Shown here: in pieces, positions 52,001 through 59,497 of the stretch | How positions within the stretch are numbered: the stretch's first letter is position 1 | Layout: every line of letters starts with the position of its first letter | NCBI GenBank assembly: GCA_041488155.1 | Contig: JBGPOS010000008.1 | Location: 1-64,000, forward strand | Direction: 5' to 3' | Origin: JBGPOS01 sp041488155 | Lineage (GTDB): Bacteria; Chloroflexota; Dehalococcoidia; Tepidiformales; Tepidiformaceae | DNA: 64,000 bases | Program-made: the position numbers and the translations under genes | Notes under the pieces: model-generated | Told to the model about the DNA's origin: nothing | Seen by the model: only the letters and a program-made list of their open reading frames with translations | Databases searched by the model: none

Positions 52001-53449
52001 CGACTGGGGAAGATCCGGGACGCGCTCGCGCACTTCCGAGACCAGCCGGGCGACGTCGGAGCCGCCGTTGCCAAGCTCCGAACGCAGCGCTTCTGCCGGT
52101 CGCGTCATCACGTACTGGCGGATCGCCTCAATGAACGGCCGGTAGGGCAGCGCTGCCTCCGTCTCGTAGCAACGGCCCCAGAGCACCTGGGCGTCCCGGA
52201 CCTGCGCGTAGACCGCCACCTCCTGGGTGAGCCGCGTCTTGCCGATGCCTGGCTCGCCTACCACCATCGTCAACGAGCCCTGTCCGCCGAGCGCGACGTC
52301 GACGCGCCCCCGCAGCACGGCCAGCTCCTCCTGCCGCCCGATCAGCCTGCCCCAGGCCAGCTGCCCGACGCCCGCCTCCCGCACAACCTCCGCCGGTACG
52401 GCCACCACCCCGCTGGCGTTCGTGGCGCTCGCGAGCCGTTGGCGCACGGCAGCCGCGCTCTCCGGCCGCTGGGCCGGCGCCTTCGCCAGCAGCTCCTGGA
52501 TCAGCGCTTCGAGGCGCGGCCCCACCTCCGGGTTGTGCCACGAAGGGGCCACTGGGACCGAGTTCAGGTGCTGGGAGATGACCGACACCGCGTCGTCGCC
52601 CACGAACGGCGGCCGGCCGGTCACCATCTCGTAGAGGACGCAGCCGAGCGAATAGAGGTCGGACACCGGCCCCGCCGGCTGCCCCAGCGCCTGCTCCGGG
52701 GGCATGTAGGCGACGGTGCCCAGCATCGTCCCTTCGGTCGTCATCCGCGCGTGTTCGGCCGCGAGGGCCAGCCCGAAGTCGCCGAGCTGCGCCGTCCCGG
52801 TCTGGGAGAACCAGATGTTCCCCGGCTTGATGTCGCGATGGACGATCCCCTGGCTGTGAGCGTGCTCCAGCGCATCGCACACCTGCCCGCCGATCCGCAG
52901 CACCTGCTCGACGGCCAGCCGGTGGCCCTCTGCCTCCCGGATGAGGTCGTCCAGCGACCCGCCCGACATGTACTGGCTGACGATGTAGGGCTGTCCTTCT
53001 TCGTCCCCCACGTCGTAGATGGTCACCACGTTCGCGTGGTCGCCGAGACGCGCCATCGCCTGGGCTTCGCGCCGCACCCGTTCGAGGCCGCCGAAGTCCA
53101 GCCCTTCGCCTTTGATAACGGCGAAAGCCACGTCGCGGTCGAGCCGCTCGTCGTGCGCCAGGTAGACCTTCTTCCGTCCGCCTTCGCCGAGGAAGCTCTT
53201 GACCACGTACCGCCCCGACACGAACGACGCCGGCAATTTCGGCTGCACCACCGCGGTGGGGCCCTCGCCCACCAGCGCCCCGTCTCCGCCCGCCGCCTCG
53301 AGGTACGTGCGCGCGTCAGCGTTCTCGGCGTCGAGCCGCAGCACGGCCTCGCTTCGCGCCTGCACGGTCTCCCAGTCGTTCGTGCTGAGCGCCGCCTCGG
53401 CTTCGTCGAGGAGGCGGTCGATCTGGCGTTGGACTCGTTCGCTGGGCAT
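49019..53449 (-). CDS. Ser/Thr kinase - AAA ATPase - TPR - class III cyclase fusion, 1476 residues
   Basis: Signalling protein. Kinase at about 80-345: glycine loop LGEGGRKKVYLAHD, catalytic HRDIKPGNIWF, DFG in LGDFGLALAAE; the usual VAIK lysine is in an altered context, VAFAVIKGEG. AAA/STAND ATPase from about 395: VVGEPGIGKTRLTQEV, Walker B MIVLDDLHWAD. TPR-rich middle to about 1290. C-terminal guanylate/adenylate cyclase: LLFTDIENSTPLNEQLGD and KSMGDGFMLAF supply the two metal-binding Asp, with RIGLHTGEVV near the end. Likely a cytoplasmic sensor that makes cAMP or cGMP. The ATG at 53449 is preferred to an upstream start inside repeats. Confidence 0.88.
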   Translation of the reverse strand: MPSERVQRQIDRLLDEAEAALSTNDWETVQARSEAVLRLDAENADARTYLEAAGGDGALVGEGPTAVVQPKLPASFVSGRYVVKSFLGEGGRKKVYLAHDERLDRDVAFAVIKGEGLDFGGLERVRREAQAMARLGDHANVVTIYDVGDEEGQPYIVSQYMSGGSLDDLIREAEGHRLAVEQVLRIGGQVCDALEHAHSQGIVHRDIKPGNIWFSQTGTAQLGDFGLALAAEHARMTTEGTMLGTVAYMPPEQALGQPAGPVSDLYSLGCVLYEMVTGRPPFVGDDAVSVISQHLNSVPVAPSWHNPEVGPRLEALIQELLAKAPAQRPESAAAVRQRLASATNASGVVAVPAEVVREAGVGQLAWGRLIGRQEELAVLRGRVDVALGGQGSLTMVVGEPGIGKTRLTQEVAVYAQVRDAQVLWGRCYETEAALPYRPFIEAIRQYVMTRPAEALRSELGNGGSDVARLVSEVRERVPDLPQSPVAEGDADRLRLFESVTTFLLNAAKASPLMIVLDDLHWADAPSLLLLQHLARRLAESRLAVVGTYRDVELDRQHPLSAALGELRQKRLYERVRLHGLTPDEIRALLASVAQQDEATIAVAFSDALYEETEGNPFFIEEIVRHLVETGALYRSGDRWVSDARSIEELGIPEGVREVVGRRLTRLSEACNNSLASAAILGRDFEFEVLGAMTGLDADALLAAIEEALDAQLIVELRDRATPSYQFTHALVQQTLEDELSLPRKQRMHFRAGEAIEKVHTRNLVRYVPTLAVHYRLAGAGGDQEKALKYAIEAQAAAEAIFAWEDALVHWRAAMELLEERGAPPAELAQHIERSTLLAENGVFTLEAALVHLDRAALLFEQAGDELGAARTRILPAVIRGGGYDPALVDTEAAFRDFDAAISALERHGPSATLGLAHVYLANALTVAVRPDDALQAVLRAKAIAYEIDDGGILGWATAYEGFLAYLAHGRLAAGREGIREGWELARRHNSALLGHVTAFFGMWTEMILPHLAEAAGLIDDELSLGRQSTSRAMDLRIWKGWIAAERGDGSPPALNESDLPPAVVFQSHTALASWQALAGEWELADQSLTAQHELVTRMGVPALDLFGVHLAAVKLHRDDLLAAEHLLREASIGAVPAVEARAAGQLAVLYAGTQRWPEAVAELERCHSIIDNGEDWAGVAAQVLLAEALVALGTGDRAEADAIFERALAAYRQYELPWYEAEAQRHWGRALLERGERRAAVEHFDAALEIYRRINAHERWLERIVADRFRAQGVDAGTSVLTSIEAVTSSVQQERPSLARHAAPDGTVTLLFTDIENSTPLNEQLGDRRWMEVLRAHNAVIREHLATHGGYEVKSMGDGFMLAFASARRALQCAMAIQAEFGASEPMQRPEAAAATGIRVRIGLHTGEVVREGDDFFGKHVNLASRIGAAATGGEILVSGLLRDLVSSSGDFVFDEGRDVALKGLTGVQRVYRVTA

Positions 53450-53493
53450 AGTCCCGAATCCTAGGCCCCGACCCCCCTGCGTACCACCGCCCC

Positions 53494-53569
53494 GTGTCGG
53501 GGTATCGGCGTGTCGGGGTGTCGGGGTGACCCTGCCGTCTGTCCCCTGTCCCCTGTAACCTGTCACCTG
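53494..53569 (+). repeat. Octamer array GTRTCGGV x4 and heptamer array CTGTMMC x4
   Basis: 53494-53525 holds GTGTCGGG, GTATCGGC, GTGTCGGG, GTGTCGGG. 53539-53566 holds CTGTCCC, CTGTCCC, CTGTAAC, CTGTCAC. The second ends 5 bases before the ATG of the LLM gene. Confidence 0.9.
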
Positions 53570-53571
53570 CT

Positions 53572-54534
53572 ATGCAGCTTTTCGATGGTCAGATTCGATT
53601 CGGCATCCACGCCGGCCCCCAGCACACCACCTACGCCGACTACCGCGACCTCTGGCGCACCGCCGAAGACCTCGGCTACGACTGGGTCTCGGTCTTCGAC
53701 CACTTCATCCCCATCCAGTCCAACCCGGAAGGCCCCTGCTTCGAAGGGCTCACGCTGCTCTCGGCCATGGCGGCACAGACCACGCGCGTGCGCTGCGGCA
53801 TCCTGGTCGTCGGCAACACGTACCGGCACCCGGCACTGCTCGCCAACATCGCCGCCACCATCGACCACGTCTCCGGCGGGCGACTCGAGCTCGGCGTGGG
53901 CGCCGGCTGGTGGGAGATGGAGCACGAGGAGTACGGCATCCCCCTCCCGCCGATCGGACGCCGCATCCGTATGCTGGGCGAGACGCTGCCCATCCTTAAG
54001 AGCCTCTGGACCGAGCCCCGCACGACCTTCGAAGGCCGCTACTACCAGCTATCGAACGCCCTCTGCGAGCCCAAGCCCGTGCAGAAGCCTTCGATCCCGC
54101 TGTGGGTCGGCGGCGCGGGCGAGAAGCTGACCCTCCGCACCGTGGCCGAATCCGCAGACGGCTGGAACACGTTCTTCATGCCGATCCCGGAGTACCAGCA
54201 CAAGCTCGACGTCCTTGCCGGGCACTGCCGGGCGGTCAACCGCAACCCGGCCGACATCCGCAAGTCGCTGGTCGTCCAGGCGGTGGTGGCGAAGACCCAG
54301 GCCGAGATCGACGAGCGCCTGGCCCGCCTGTCGCAGGGCCGCAACGTCTCGCCCGAGGTGATGCGCGCGCGGGCGATGGTCGGCACGCCCGAGCAGTGCG
54401 TCGAGCAGCTTCGGCCCTACGTGGAGATGGGCGTCGGCGACTTCATCATCGGCGCCCGCGCCCCGGTCGACCACAGCACGCTGGAGCTGGTGGCGACGGA
54501 GATCGCTCCGAAGGTGCGGGCGTTCGCCGCGTAG
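53572..54534 (+). CDS. LLM-class F420-dependent oxidoreductase
   Basis: 320 residues. IRFGIHAGPQHTTYADYRDL, WVSVFDHFIPIQ, ATIDHVSGGRLELGVGAGWW and QKPSIPLWVGGAGEKLTLRT place it in the luciferase-like monooxygenase superfamily, TIGR03560/F420 type. TIM-barrel enzyme; flavin or F420 as cofactor, substrate unknown. The start lies right after a CTGTMMC heptamer array without a Shine-Dalgarno. The stop is followed at 10 bases by another array. Confidence 0.9.
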   Translation: MQLFDGQIRFGIHAGPQHTTYADYRDLWRTAEDLGYDWVSVFDHFIPIQSNPEGPCFEGLTLLSAMAAQTTRVRCGILVVGNTYRHPALLANIAATIDHVSGGRLELGVGAGWWEMEHEEYGIPLPPIGRRIRMLGETLPILKSLWTEPRTTFEGRYYQLSNALCEPKPVQKPSIPLWVGGAGEKLTLRTVAESADGWNTFFMPIPEYQHKLDVLAGHCRAVNRNPADIRKSLVVQAVVAKTQAEIDERLARLSQGRNVSPEVMRARAMVGTPEQCVEQLRPYVEMGVGDFIIGARAPVDHSTLELVATEIAPKVRAFAA

Positions 54535-54543
54535 CGGCGGCTG

Positions 54544-54572
54544 GCTGTTTAGCTATTGGCTATTGGCTGTTA
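54544..54572 (+). repeat. Heptamer array GCTRTTG x4
   Basis: GCTGTTT, A, GCTATTG, GCTATTG, GCTGTTA between the LLM gene and hicB. Confidence 0.85.
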
Positions 54573-54576
54573 GCCC

Positions 54577-54783
54577 TCAGGCGGGCACGTATTGGACGAC
54601 CGTGACGGGCTCCGGGACTGGCAGACCGTCCTCCTTGAGCCCCTCGATGTGGAACAGGATGGCCTCGCGGATCTCTCGCTCGACCTCCTTGATCGTGTCG
54701 CCGACCGCTACGCAGCCGGGCAGGTCCGGCACATAGGCCGAATAGTTCGCCTTCGCCCGTTCGATGACCACTGCGTACCGCAT
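54577..54783 (-). CDS. HicB-family antitoxin, no HicA visible
   Basis: 68 residues: MRYAVVIERAKANYSAYVPD, LPGCVAVGDTIKEVEREIRE and AILFHIEGLKEDGLPVPEPV, the partial RNase-H fold of HicB. GGAGGA stands before the ATG at 54783; upstream in-frame codons are made of repeats. No hicA is adjacent (the next gene on this strand is a membrane protein), so it is an orphan or has lost its toxin. Confidence 0.85.
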   Translation of the reverse strand: MRYAVVIERAKANYSAYVPDLPGCVAVGDTIKEVEREIREAILFHIEGLKEDGLPVPEPVTVVQYVPA

Positions 54784-54812
54784 CAGCGATCCTCCTGCCG
54801 GGCGAGCCGTTG

Positions 54813-54865
54813 GCTGTTGGCTATTAGCTGTTGCCTTCTCGTTGCTCATCGCTCATCGCTCATTG
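54813..54865 (+). repeat. Heptamer arrays GCTRTTG x3 and CTCATYG x3
   Basis: 54813-54833: GCTGTTG, GCTATTA, GCTGTTG. 54845-54865: CTCATCG, CTCATCG, CTCATTG. The pair recurs in inverted form and order at 63626-63703. The last unit contains the stop of the minus-strand membrane gene. Confidence 0.9.
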
Positions 54866-55057
54866 CTTCCGGCGGCGCGAGCCGGAGAGGATGCCGAGGA
54901 ACGGGGAGCCGGCGCCGAGCAGGAACCCGAACTGGTACCAGCCGCCGTCGCGGGCGTAGTCGTAGACGGGGTAGCGCTGCCAGGCGTCGAAGATGTGGAT
55001 GATGAGCAGCGGCCACGCCGTGACGCCGTTGAGCAGCCCAAACAAGAAGTCTTCCAC
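54860..55057 (-). CDS. Small membrane protein, 65 residues
   Basis: Frame EDFLFGLLNGVTAWPLLIIHIFDA with a hydrophobic helix, then WQRYPVYDYARDGGWYQFGF and LLGAGSPFLGILSG as a second helix, with a basic end SGSRRRKQ. GTG start with GGGAGA before it. TACAAT at 55083-55088 (minus) is a good -10. The stop codon comes from the heptamer array. No family recognised; it resembles small DUF-type membrane proteins with a conserved Trp/Tyr-rich loop. Confidence 0.62.
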   Translation of the reverse strand: MEDFLFGLLNGVTAWPLLIIHIFDAWQRYPVYDYARDGGWYQFGFLLGAGSPFLGILSGSRRRKQ

Positions 55058-55132
55058 GGTCTCTCCCGCCGCGCTCGGGGCGATTGTAGCCCGGCGGGCG
55101 ACGGGGCGAATGGGCGACGGGGCGACCTGTTC

Positions 55133-55180
55133 GAAAAAAGGACGCGTTGAACGCGTCTCCGGACGTGTTCGAGGTTCGAG
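55133..55180 (+). repeat. 48-bp direct repeat, copy 1
   Basis: 39 of 48 positions match 55262-55309. Both contain GCGTTGAACGC and end in TTCGAGGTTCGAG. Confidence 0.8.
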
Positions 55181-55198
55181 CGGGCGGCCCTCACCCTG

Positions 55199-55219
55199 CC
55201 CTCTCCCACGGGGAGAGGG
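55199..55219. repeat. Hairpin CCCTCTCCC / GGGAGAGGG
   Basis: Nine perfect pairs around ACG, between the two 48-bp direct repeats. A common intergenic hairpin type, also at 14623. Confidence 0.8.
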
Positions 55220-55261
55220 AACTTGCCGAGGCCCTGAGATTGGCCGGCGAGTTGGTGTGAA

Positions 55262-55309
55262 AGAAAAAGTGTGCGTTGAACGCTTGTCCGGGCGCGTTCG
55301 AGGTTCGAG
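55262..55309 (+). repeat. 48-bp direct repeat, copy 2
   Basis: Partner of 55133-55180, same length without gaps. Confidence 0.8.
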
Positions 55310-55578
55310 GGGGTGTGCGGGCGGCGCGTCCGGTTGGCGGCGGGGGTGGATGCGGACGTGGGGCATGGGGGAAGGGTCGCGCAGCGGCGGAGGAGGGCGA
55401 AGGGGCTGATGGCAGGGCGAGAGCCGCCGCTGGACTGCGCCAGGCGCGGGCGGGGCGCGCCCAACCAGCCCGCCGACGAGCCGCGGCGACCGCAAGTCCG
55501 TCGACGTTGCCGACGGTAGAGGCTTCCCGCTAGCATCAAACCCGCGGTTCGCGCCCAGCGGCCATCCGGGAAGCGAGT

Positions 55579-57933
55579 TTGAACGAGGCAGATACCTGCC
55601 GGACCTACGTCGTCCCTCGGCTCAAAGCAGCGGGTTGGGAGGACGCGCCCCATTCAATCACCGAGCAACGGCTCTTCACAGACGGGCGAATCGTCGTCGC
55701 CGGGACACGAACTGCGCGGCGGCGGCAGAAGAACGCCGACTACCTCCTTCGGTACACGCGCGATTTTCCCATCGCCATCGTCGAAGCCAAGGCCGAGTAC
55801 AAAGCGCCTGGCGAGGGGCTCGGGCAGGCCAAGGACTACGCAGAGATCCTCGGCCTGAAGTTCGCGTACTCAACGAATGGGACCGGAATCGTCGAGTTTG
55901 ACTTCCTCGCGGGCACCGAGACTAACCTCGACTTGTTCCCCGCTCCCGACGCGCTCTGGAAGCGGCTCCGGACGGCGCAGGGAATCAGCGACCAGCAGGA
56001 GGCGAAGGTACTCGCGCCCGGATACCACTCGCCCGGCCGCACGCTCCGCTACTACCAGGAGGTCGCGGTAAACCGGACGGTTCAGGCTGTCGTGCAAGGA
56101 AAGCGCCGGCTGCTGCTGACCATGGCCACTGGCACCGGGAAGACGGAGACCGCCTTTCAGATCTGCTGGCGACTCTGGAACGCACGCTGGAACCGCGATG
56201 GGAGGCCCGGCAAGCCCCGCATCCTCTACCTCGCGGACCGGAACATCCTCATCGACGATCCGAAGGACAAGACCTTCGCCGCGTTCGGCGACGCGCGTAC
56301 CAAGATTGAGGGCGGCAAAGCGCCCAAGAGCCGCGAGATGTACTTCGCCATCTACCAGGCGCTGGCGGGGAGCGAAGGACGGCCGCCTCTCTATCGAGAG
56401 TACCCGCCGGACTTCTTCGACCTGATCATCGTTGATGAGTGCCATCGCGGGAGCGCGCGTGAGGACAGCAGCTGGCGCGAGATCCTCGAGTACTTCCAGC
56501 CGGCCTACCAGCTCGGGATGACCGCAACGCCTCTCCGCGAGGAGAGCCGGGACACCTACCGCTACTTCGGCGGCGCCCTTTACACGTACAGCCTCCGCGA
56601 TGGCATCGAGGACGGTTTCCTGGCGCCCTACCGGGTGCGACGCGCGTTCACGCCCTGGGACGCGACGGGCTGGCGCCCTTCGAAGGGAGAGCTGGATCGG
56701 TACGGGCGAGAGATACCCGACGAGGAATACCAGACCAAGGACTTCGAGCGGGCCGTGGCGCTCCGGGCCCGCACGGAGGCCGTTGCGAGGCACCTGACCG
56801 CTCACCTGGAGAGGACGGATCGGTTCGCCAAGACGATCGTGTTCTGCGTCGACCAGGAGCACGCCCTGGAGATGCGGCAGGCGCTCGTCAACCTGAACCA
56901 GGACCTTGTCCGCCAACACCCGCACTACGTCGAGCGAGTGACCGCCGACGAAGGGGAGATAGGCCGCGGGCACCTGAGTAAGTTCCAGGACGTGGAGTCG
57001 CAGTCCCCGGCGATTCTCACGACCTCCCAGCTATTGACCACCGGAATCGATGCCCCGACCTGTCGCAACATCGCGTTGGTCCGCGTCATCAACTCGATGA
57101 CCGAGTTCAAGCAAATCATCGGCCGTGGGACCCGCGTTCGGGACGACTACGGGAAGCTCTTCTTCACCATCCTCGACTACACAGGCTCCGCGACCCGGAT
57201 GTTCGCCGACCCGGACTTCGACGGCGACCCTGTGCGGGCGACGGAGGAGAGCATCGACGAGGAAGGGCGGACCGTACCGGGATCGGAAGCCGAGGTCGAA
57301 CCCGAAGAACTGATCGAGGATGAAGGCCCAGTGGTCATCATCGACGAGGAGGACAGGCCCCGCCGAAAGTTCTACTTCGATGGGGACCACGTCGAAGTCG
57401 TCGGCGAGGTGGTCTACGAGCTCGACGCAGACGGGAAGAAGCTGGCGGTCGTGAAGCTCAGCGACTACGCCGGGCAGAAGGTGCGGACCCTTTTCCCGCT
57501 GGCAGCCGACCTGCGACGACGATGGGCTGACCCGGGTCAGCGGTCGGAGATAATCGACATGCTGACGGAACGCGGCATCGACTTCGACACGCTCGCCGCT
57601 TCGGCCAACCAGCCCGACGCGGACCCCTTCGACCTGCTCTGCCACGTCGCGTACAACGCACCGTTGCGCACTCGGCGCGAGCGGGCGCAGACTCTGCGGC
57701 GGAACCGCACGGACTTCTTCGACCAGTACGGCCCGGAGGCCCGTGCGATCCTCGGCGAGCTGCTCGACAAGTATGCCGAGCACGGCACGGCCCAGTTCGT
57801 GATCCCCGACATCCTCAAGGTCCCGCCGATCTCAGAGCGTGGCAACGTGATAGAGATCGCCCGCCACTTCGGCGGTGGCGAGGCCCTTCGCCAGGCCGTC
57901 TACCAGCTCCAAGCACTGCTCTACGAATCCTGA
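55579..57933 (+). CDS. hsdR: Type I restriction endonuclease subunit R
   Basis: 784-residue ATP-dependent translocase/nuclease. N-terminal nuclease motif ADYLLRYTRDFPIAIVEAKA with Asp54 and Glu69/Lys71. Helicase: Walker A LTMATGTGKTETA (about 178-190), DECH near 286, GMTATPLREES, and QIIGRGTRVRDDYG (motif VI). EcoEI-like size and order. Start TTG with GGGAAGCGAG upstream. First of the R-M-S operon. The linker with many Asp/Glu (EEPEELIEDEGP-type) at 570-600 is acidic. Confidence 0.93.
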   Translation: MNEADTCRTYVVPRLKAAGWEDAPHSITEQRLFTDGRIVVAGTRTARRRQKNADYLLRYTRDFPIAIVEAKAEYKAPGEGLGQAKDYAEILGLKFAYSTNGTGIVEFDFLAGTETNLDLFPAPDALWKRLRTAQGISDQQEAKVLAPGYHSPGRTLRYYQEVAVNRTVQAVVQGKRRLLLTMATGTGKTETAFQICWRLWNARWNRDGRPGKPRILYLADRNILIDDPKDKTFAAFGDARTKIEGGKAPKSREMYFAIYQALAGSEGRPPLYREYPPDFFDLIIVDECHRGSAREDSSWREILEYFQPAYQLGMTATPLREESRDTYRYFGGALYTYSLRDGIEDGFLAPYRVRRAFTPWDATGWRPSKGELDRYGREIPDEEYQTKDFERAVALRARTEAVARHLTAHLERTDRFAKTIVFCVDQEHALEMRQALVNLNQDLVRQHPHYVERVTADEGEIGRGHLSKFQDVESQSPAILTTSQLLTTGIDAPTCRNIALVRVINSMTEFKQIIGRGTRVRDDYGKLFFTILDYTGSATRMFADPDFDGDPVRATEESIDEEGRTVPGSEAEVEPEELIEDEGPVVIIDEEDRPRRKFYFDGDHVEVVGEVVYELDADGKKLAVVKLSDYAGQKVRTLFPLAADLRRRWADPGQRSEIIDMLTERGIDFDTLAASANQPDADPFDLLCHVAYNAPLRTRRERAQTLRRNRTDFFDQYGPEARAILGELLDKYAEHGTAQFVIPDILKVPPISERGNVIEIARHFGGGEALRQAVYQLQALLYES

Positions 57934-57940
57934 GGACTAC

Positions 57941-59497
57941 ATGGCCCGAATCAAGACCGTTTCCGATGCCCCAGCCACCACGGCCCAGCGCCTCGCGAGC
58001 CTGGTGAAAACCGCGCGCGACATCATGCGCAAGGACAAAGGGCTGAATGGGGACCTCGACCGCCTGCCAATGCTGACCTGGGTCATGTTCCTCAAGTTCC
58101 TCGATGACCTGGAACGCGGCCGCGAAGAGGAAGCCACGATCTCGGGCGAACGTTTTCAGCCGGCCATCCTCCCGCCTTACCGCTGGCGCGACTGGGCATC
58201 GGAGGACAGTGGTATCACCGGGGACGAGTTGCTCGCCTTCATCAACCAGGACGAAGCGGTGAGACCCGATGGGACGCGCGGGGCTGGACTCTTCCGCTAC
58301 CTTCGCGGACTACAAGGTGCCAACGGAGGCGACCGCCGCGATGTCATCGCAACCGTGTTCAAGGGCGTCAACAACCGGATGGTTAGCGGCTACCTGCTGC
58401 GAGACGTCATCAATAAGGTCGACGATATCCACTTCACTTCGAGCGATGAGCTGCACACCCTCGGGACCCTCTACGAGTCCATGCTCCGGGAGATGCGGGA
58501 CGCGGCCGGCGACAGCGGTGAGTTCTACACTCCACGCCCGCTCGTGCGTCTCATGGTCGCGGTGACCGACCCGCGCCTCGGAGAGACCGTTCTCGACCCA
58601 GCCTGTGGGACCGGGGGCTTCCTTGTCGAGGCGTTCAACCACCTCGATGCGCAGTGCCAGACGGTGCACGACCGGGACGTGCTCCAGTCGGCCAGCCTCC
58701 TCGGCAACGACGCGAAGACCCTGCCCTACCTGCTGGCGCAGATGAACCTGTTGCTACACGGCCTCGAATCGCCGCGGATCGACCCCGGCAACAGCCTGGC
58801 TGTGAAGGTGACCGAGATTGGCGACCGCGACCGCGTCGACGTCATCCTCACGAACCCGCCTTTCGGCGGAGAGGAGGAGCGCGGCATCCTCGGCAACTTC
58901 CCTGCGGACAAGCAAACGGCCGAGACGGCGCTGCTCTTCCTCCAGCTCATCATGCGGAAGTTGAAGCGGCCCGGGCACGGGAGCGAGCGCGGCGGGCGTG
59001 CGGCCGTGGTCGTGCCGAACGGGACACTCTTCGGAGACGGCGTCTGCGCCCGCGTCAAAGAAGATCTACTGAAAGAGTTCAACCTCCACACTGTCCTGCG
59101 CCTGCCCAACGGTGTCTTCGCGCCCTACACCGCCATCCCTACGAACGTCCTCTTCTTCGACCGCTCGGGGCCGACGAAGGAGGTGTGGTACTACGAACAC
59201 TCGCTCCCCGAGGGCCGTAAGAACTACACCAAGACGCAGCCGCTTCAGTACGAAGAGTTCGCGCCGCTCCTCACCTGGTGGAATACGCGCGAGGAGAACG
59301 AGCGGGCGTGGACAGTTCCCGCGGACGTGCTGCTCGCGAACAACTGCAACTTTGACGTGAAGAACCCGCGCGGCGCCGCTGACTTCGAGCACATGCCGCC
59401 CGAACAGCTGGTTGGAGACATCCTCATCAAGGAAGCCCGGATCGCCGAGATTCTGGGCGAGATCCGAGAGTTGCTGCTGGGGGCGAAGCGTGGGTGA
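57941..59497 (+). CDS. hsdM: Type I N6-adenine DNA methyltransferase subunit M
   Basis: 518 residues. N-terminal HsdM_N helical domain (TAQRLASLVKTARDIMRKDK). SAM motif I is TVLDPACGTGGFLVEAFNHL; catalytic motif IV is VDVILTNPPFGGEEERG; ESMLREMRDAAGDSGEFYTP is the typical lead. Starts 7 bases after hsdR and its end overlaps hsdS by 8. It looks intact. Confidence 0.95.
   Translation: MARIKTVSDAPATTAQRLASLVKTARDIMRKDKGLNGDLDRLPMLTWVMFLKFLDDLERGREEEATISGERFQPAILPPYRWRDWASEDSGITGDELLAFINQDEAVRPDGTRGAGLFRYLRGLQGANGGDRRDVIATVFKGVNNRMVSGYLLRDVINKVDDIHFTSSDELHTLGTLYESMLREMRDAAGDSGEFYTPRPLVRLMVAVTDPRLGETVLDPACGTGGFLVEAFNHLDAQCQTVHDRDVLQSASLLGNDAKTLPYLLAQMNLLLHGLESPRIDPGNSLAVKVTEIGDRDRVDVILTNPPFGGEEERGILGNFPADKQTAETALLFLQLIMRKLKRPGHGSERGGRAAVVVPNGTLFGDGVCARVKEDLLKEFNLHTVLRLPNGVFAPYTAIPTNVLFFDRSGPTKEVWYYEHSLPEGRKNYTKTQPLQYEEFAPLLTWWNTREENERAWTVPADVLLANNCNFDVKNPRGAADFEHMPPEQLVGDILIKEARIAEILGEIRELLLGAKRG

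Larger units (their letters stand above)
55058..55578. other. 520-bp spacer rich in repeats, no gene seen
   Basis: Holds a GGGCGAMN-type octamer stretch (about 55095-55126), two 48-bp direct repeats, a 9-bp hairpin, then very GC-rich DNA. TAGCAT at about 55533 is a possible -10 for hsdR. Open frames here are GC-rich shadows. Confidence 0.6.

Noticed and set aside
51575..53464. 629-codon ORF on + strand
   Set aside because: Antisense shadow of the kinase-cyclase gene with no recognisable motif and Arg/His/Leu-rich composition.
12506..54865. CRISPR arrays
   Set aside because: Repeats are 7-8 bp without spacers; no cas genes.
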